From assembly GCA_037367405.1 (NCBI GenBank), contig JAZKJV010003133.1, positions 372,001 through 436,000 on the forward strand: a DNA stretch of 64,000 nucleotides, read 5' to 3'. Both the position numbers and the translations under genes were made by a program. Of this stretch, positions 60,971 to 64,000 are shown piece after piece. The notes under the pieces were generated by a model, which saw only the letters and a list, made by a program, of their open reading frames with translations, was not told the DNA's origin and ran no database searches. Origin of the DNA: Ottelia alismoides. Its lineage: Eukaryota; Streptophyta; Magnoliopsida; Alismatales; Hydrocharitaceae. Position 1 is the first letter of the stretch; the number at the start of each line of letters is the position of its first letter.

Positions 60971-62213
60971 GGGATTTTTACACCCATAACCCTGAGTAAT
61001 TCTGCAATTACAATTATAACCCTGCATAATTGTGAATTACACAACAAACTCCAAATAGTCACTTGTCTCACACCCATAACCCTCCGTTAGTTTTTCTTCT
61101 AACTCAACCATATCATTGGGTTAATTTAACCCATGTCTATCCATATTCTTTAAAAAAATAAAAAAATAGCGGCATCTCGATAGTGGTCAGGTCGGAGGGA
61201 CGCTTCCAGGGAGGAGCGGGGCTCGCAGGCAGGAAGGGCTTGCAGGCACGGGGCTCCCAGGCAGGAAGCGGTGGTGATCGGGGCTTCGTTCCACGGGGTG
61301 GGCTTGGGCCGTCCTGGGCTGGTGGGTCGGCGGGAGGTCGAGGGAGCTCGGGTCTCTGTTTAGGGGCTGGGGGGTGGGCAGGGGGTCGGGGCTTCGTTCC
61401 GCGGGCTGTCCTGGGCTAGCTGGAGGGTGGGAGGGGGGAGGGTGGGCCGTCGGGGGAGGAAGGGTGGACGAGGGGTCAGGGAAGGTCAGGGCCTCGTTCC
61501 GCACGGGGTGGCTCGCAAGCGGGCTTTGAGTGCAGTCGGGGGGGGGGGGGATCGAAATCGAGATGTAAAAATCCCTAAGATTTTCGGATGTGGACACCCC
61601 AAATAGCTCTTCAAATTGGGAATCGGACCATTGGTAACAGGGGAAGTTGCTGCATCGTATGCGTGTTGCGACTCGCAAACTTGGCATTTCCTGCAACCCT
61701 AACTCCCGCCATGTCCTCTTCCTCTTCTATCAAATTCCTGCCATGTCACGTGTTGGTGATTTTCCTCCTTTTTCTTTCTGCAATTTGTAAGCCTGTATCT
61801 ATTTGGAGGGGGGGTGCAGCCAGGGGGGGTCAAAATCGAGGGTCGAGTGCAGACAAGCGATGCAGTAGCGGGGGGACTGGAGGAAGGGGAAGGGGAAGAG
61901 CTCCACGTGCAGGAGGGTCATGGAGGAATGGGAAGAGCTCCACGTGCAGGAGGGGGCTGGAGGAAGGGGAGGATGTAAGAGGCTGGTTTAAGGAAGGAGA
62001 CATCATTTTATCAATATAAAATGTTCTGAGGGGCAAAATTGTCCACATTTAACTTTTTTTCATTTAAGTTAACAGAGATTTCAAATGGAACTTGACACAG
62101 GGTTATGCCATGTAAATGTTAAGCATTACTTGAAGTTTCTCGTGTAATTCACAATTATGCAGGGTTACGAACGTAATTACGAAATTACTCAGGGTTATGG
62201 ATGTAAAAATCTC
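60971..62213. mobile_element. Pack-MULE-like element with 9-bp target duplication
   Basis: TIRs of about 75 bp: left GGGATTTTTACACCCATAAC, right GTTATGGATGTAAAAATCTC. The flanks TTAATCAAA (60962-60970 and 62214-62222) are identical, the 9 bp expected for Mutator-type insertion. Length 1243 bp, no transposase. The interior (61170-61990) is GC-rich, unlike TIRs and flanks, and contains an exon-like stretch. Relatives: 13137-13691 and 15480-15679. Confidence 0.88.
61711..61786 (+). pseudogene. Captured first exon encoding a signal peptide-like start
   Basis: ATG then MSSSSSIKFLPC and HVLVIFLLFLSAI, a hydrophilic start and a hydrophobic core like a secretory signal. The frame meets GTAAGC, a good 5' splice site, at 61787. 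Further along (61800-61990) is a G-rich stretch with repeated AGAGCTCCACGTGCAGGAGG. Small secreted plant peptide genes begin in this way, but I cannot name a family. It may be expressed or dead. Confidence 0.45.
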
Positions 62214-62222
62214 TTAATCAAA

Positions 62223-62630
62223 TTATTCATATGATATTATGCATAACTCGTCTAATGTTTTTATAAAGTCTCTAAATCGTATGGTTATTCCAAATGCAAA
62301 GAAATTGAAGGATGAATGGTATCCTCCTAAAGAGAGGGACAACATAAGGAGGAGTCATGTTGGAGGAGCCTCTTCTCCAATGCATCTTTACAATGTTGTA
62401 ACCTTCGCATGGCCCAGACTAGTATAGTTGATTGTTGTGCCATGTTAGGGTCAATACGAGAAAGAATAATTCTTTATGAGAATCATTATATTCTCTTTCG
62501 TACTTAGAGAGATAAGGGACTTCGTAAACAAGAGTTAAGCTATTCTCCATGAACTCTTGCCAAAGTTAGACTTCAATGCTATTCAGTATTTCACATCCCA
62601 TTGATAATATAACATACAAAAGAAGGAATG
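62223..62630. other. Element D leader/gag remnant, unrecognised
   Basis: Lies between the Pack-MULE and the PBS of D. A plus-strand frame (62239-62427) is open but matches no family I know. Likely what is left of the D leader or gag. Confidence 0.35.
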
Positions 62631-62651
62631 GAGTATAGAGCCATAATACCA
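62631..62651 (-). other. Primer binding site of element D, decayed tRNA-Met type
   Basis: Minus strand TGGTATTATGGC against the standard TGGTATCAGAGC, 9 of 12 matching, two bases from the LTR end at 62654. Tekay/Del elements use this primer. Confidence 0.6.
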
Positions 62652-62653
62652 TC

Positions 62654-64000
62654 TATGATGCCCTACACCTTCAGCTACAGAAACCAACGGTCGGGAGTGT
62701 CAGACCTATGGTCCAAATACACCTAAGATCTATGAAACTCAGTAGACCGACTTATGCATATTAGAATAACATCTGAAATATATAATAACATGATAAAATA
62801 TGAAATAAAAAGAAAGATGCCACATTCATTATTCATTAATCATACACATCAAGTCCATGCTCACGTATTACAATGCACAAACCACTATAAAAAGTATCTC
62901 AAAATGTCTCAACAATCTCTCCATACATCGTCTCTCAAAGAAAACAGAAAATAAAGTTGAAGTAAATAAATTACTCCATGTAAAATGCACCGTATCTAGT
63001 GCAAGCGTAATTACAGACGTTCGAACTCCTCAAACGTTGCTGCTCCTATCGCTGTTGCTCAACTACACATGTTGGGTTCACATAAAGGTAACGTTATGAG
63101 CAATGCTAATAACAAGATAAACACTAATCCTAACTCAAGGGTAAGAAATGCATGTGTACTCAACTTTATTTGGTGGCATACACAAAAATTGTGAGAACTA
63201 ATTACACCAAGTTATTCTAATTTACATGGGTTTGGAATCAAATAATGTTGGTGTTGTATTAATAGGTGATGGTTTGAGATATATAGGGGAAGTTCTATAA
63301 AAGCAACATGAAAATTACTGAGATACCAATGAGTGATGCTTATTTGGGTCGCATTGTAAATGCTTTGGCTAGACCCTTTGATGGTAGAGGTGATATTCTA
63401 TCTTCTGAATCTCTAAATTGAATCTCCTGCCCAGGTATTATTTCGAGACTCTCCCTATATGAACCTCTTCAAACATGTCTTATTACTATTGATTCGATGA
63501 TCCCTATAGGGTGCAGTCAATGAGAACTAATTATTAGGGACCAACAGTCTTGTAAAACAACAGTAGCCACATATACGATTCTCAATCAAAAAGGGCAAAA
63601 TGTAATATGTGTTTATGTGGCCATCGGTCAAAAAGCATCCTCTGTAGCTCAGATAGTGATGAATTTACATGAACGAGGGGCTATGGAATACACTATTGTG
63701 GTAGTCGAAACGGTGGATTCGCCTACTACGTTACAATATCTAGCTCCTTATACAAGGGCACATGTTCAGTGATTATATTTATTAATTTACTCATCATTTG
63801 AGGATTACACATTGATCTTGATATTTACACCCATTGGTTAGAGTTTACAATGGCATACCAACGCAATTATTGATATCCAAACAGAAATTATTTCTCATAT
63901 TAATTTAGCACACGCAAGTATGCAATTGCAAGCCTCCGTTGTGGGAACTTGGTAATCATCTTGAGCAAACCCTCAAGAACCTTTGTACAACTTGAACAAG
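62654..64000 (-). mobile_element. Element D 5' LTR, partial, runs off the window
   Basis: Matches 18909 to about 19720 with roughly 20% differences by eye, for example CTTATGCATATTAGA and TTCATTAATCATAC in both. The terminal TG is TA here. The plastid fragment at 63231 interrupts it. The rest of the LTR lies beyond 64000. Confidence 0.75.
63231..63758 (+). pseudogene. atpA: Plastid atpA fragment in the nucleus (NUPT)
   Basis: Translation shows [54 protein letters not shown] and [11 protein letters not shown], which match the chloroplast ATP synthase alpha subunit across about 175 residues of its N-terminal half, including the region of the nucleotide-binding loop. The loop itself is mutated (SCKTT). 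There is a 1-bp loss near 63290 and three in-frame TGA codons, so it is dead. The plastid rather than the mitochondrial gene is favoured by ESNNVGVVL and KASSVAQ. It sits inside the D LTR; the unoccupied site is visible at 19487-19500. Both edges blend into LTR sequence over a few bases (GGG on each side). Confidence 0.9.

Larger units (their letters stand above)
18909..64000 (-). mobile_element. Element D: Tekay/Del-type chromovirus, split by later insertions
   Basis: Pieces in minus-strand order: 5' LTR (62654 to beyond 64000), PBS (62631-62651), leader, a pol relic (58363-60961), then after element C the integrase end and chromodomain (21301-21949) and the 3' LTR (18909-21300). Removing the Pack-MULE (60971-62213) and C leaves an internal region of only about 3.7 kb, against several kb more for full Del elements, so gag is largely lost. 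All coding parts have stops. It is the oldest layer of the nest. Confidence 0.85.

Noticed and set aside
63231..63758. Mitochondrial atp1 as the source of the ATP synthase alpha fragment
   Set aside because: [29 protein letters not shown] and [11 protein letters not shown] fit the plastid protein. The mitochondrial protein has a different and longer stretch before CVYVAIGQ.
1..64000. tRNA or rRNA genes
   Set aside because: I saw no cloverleaf with A and B boxes and no rRNA-like blocks. The only tRNA-related words are the retroelement primer sites.

Overview
This window looks like nuclear DNA of a large-genome flowering plant. It holds one intact host gene with GT-AG introns, nested Ty3/gypsy elements of the Athila-like and Tekay/Del types, copia and LINE relics, a MULE with a 9-bp target duplication, and a degraded piece of plastid atpA. 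The high GC3 of the host gene leans towards a monocot, but I cannot name a species.

Layout. 1-1970 is the 3' part of a long LTR cut by the window edge. 1971-9700 is a dense array of 14 related fold-back elements of about 375-390 bp (called M here), one M end fragment and two members of a second family (called E), all separated by TA/CT/TG microsatellite runs. 10277-10581 is a MULE-type MITE. 10881-12381 is the only confident host gene, a three-exon heavy-metal-associated isoprenylated protein (HIPP) with CNGC near the N terminus and a CVVM prenylation box. 13137-18340 is a graveyard of old elements: MULE-like, copia, hAT-like, LINE, and another copia relic.

From 18909 to the right edge the window is one set of nested elements. 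Element D (Tekay/Del chromovirus, minus strand) runs from 18909 past 64000. Its integrase is split by element C (Athila-like, plus strand, 21955-58357), which left a 5-bp duplication TGACC/TGATC. The 5' LTR of C is split by a minus-strand Athila-like cluster: element B (24369-42582, two 3.8-kb LTRs) plus an extra internal fragment A' (22835-24368) that shares B's left LTR. LTR divergence judged by eye is greatest in D, about 10% in C and about 4-5% in B, which agrees with the nesting order. D also carries a 1243-bp Pack-MULE-like element (60971-62213) with a signal-peptide-like exon, and its right LTR carries about 530 bp of plastid atpA (63231-63758). The unoccupied atpA site can be read in D's other LTR.

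None of the retroelement pol genes is intact. The points most worth following are the M array, where a short hairpin near each terminus keeps its pairing while its stem sequence changes between subtypes, and a cluster of hairpins with PPT-like tails in the 3' non-coding regions of both B and C. Coordinates of TE ends without a target duplication are good to a few bases. Divergence figures come from short stretches compared by eye.
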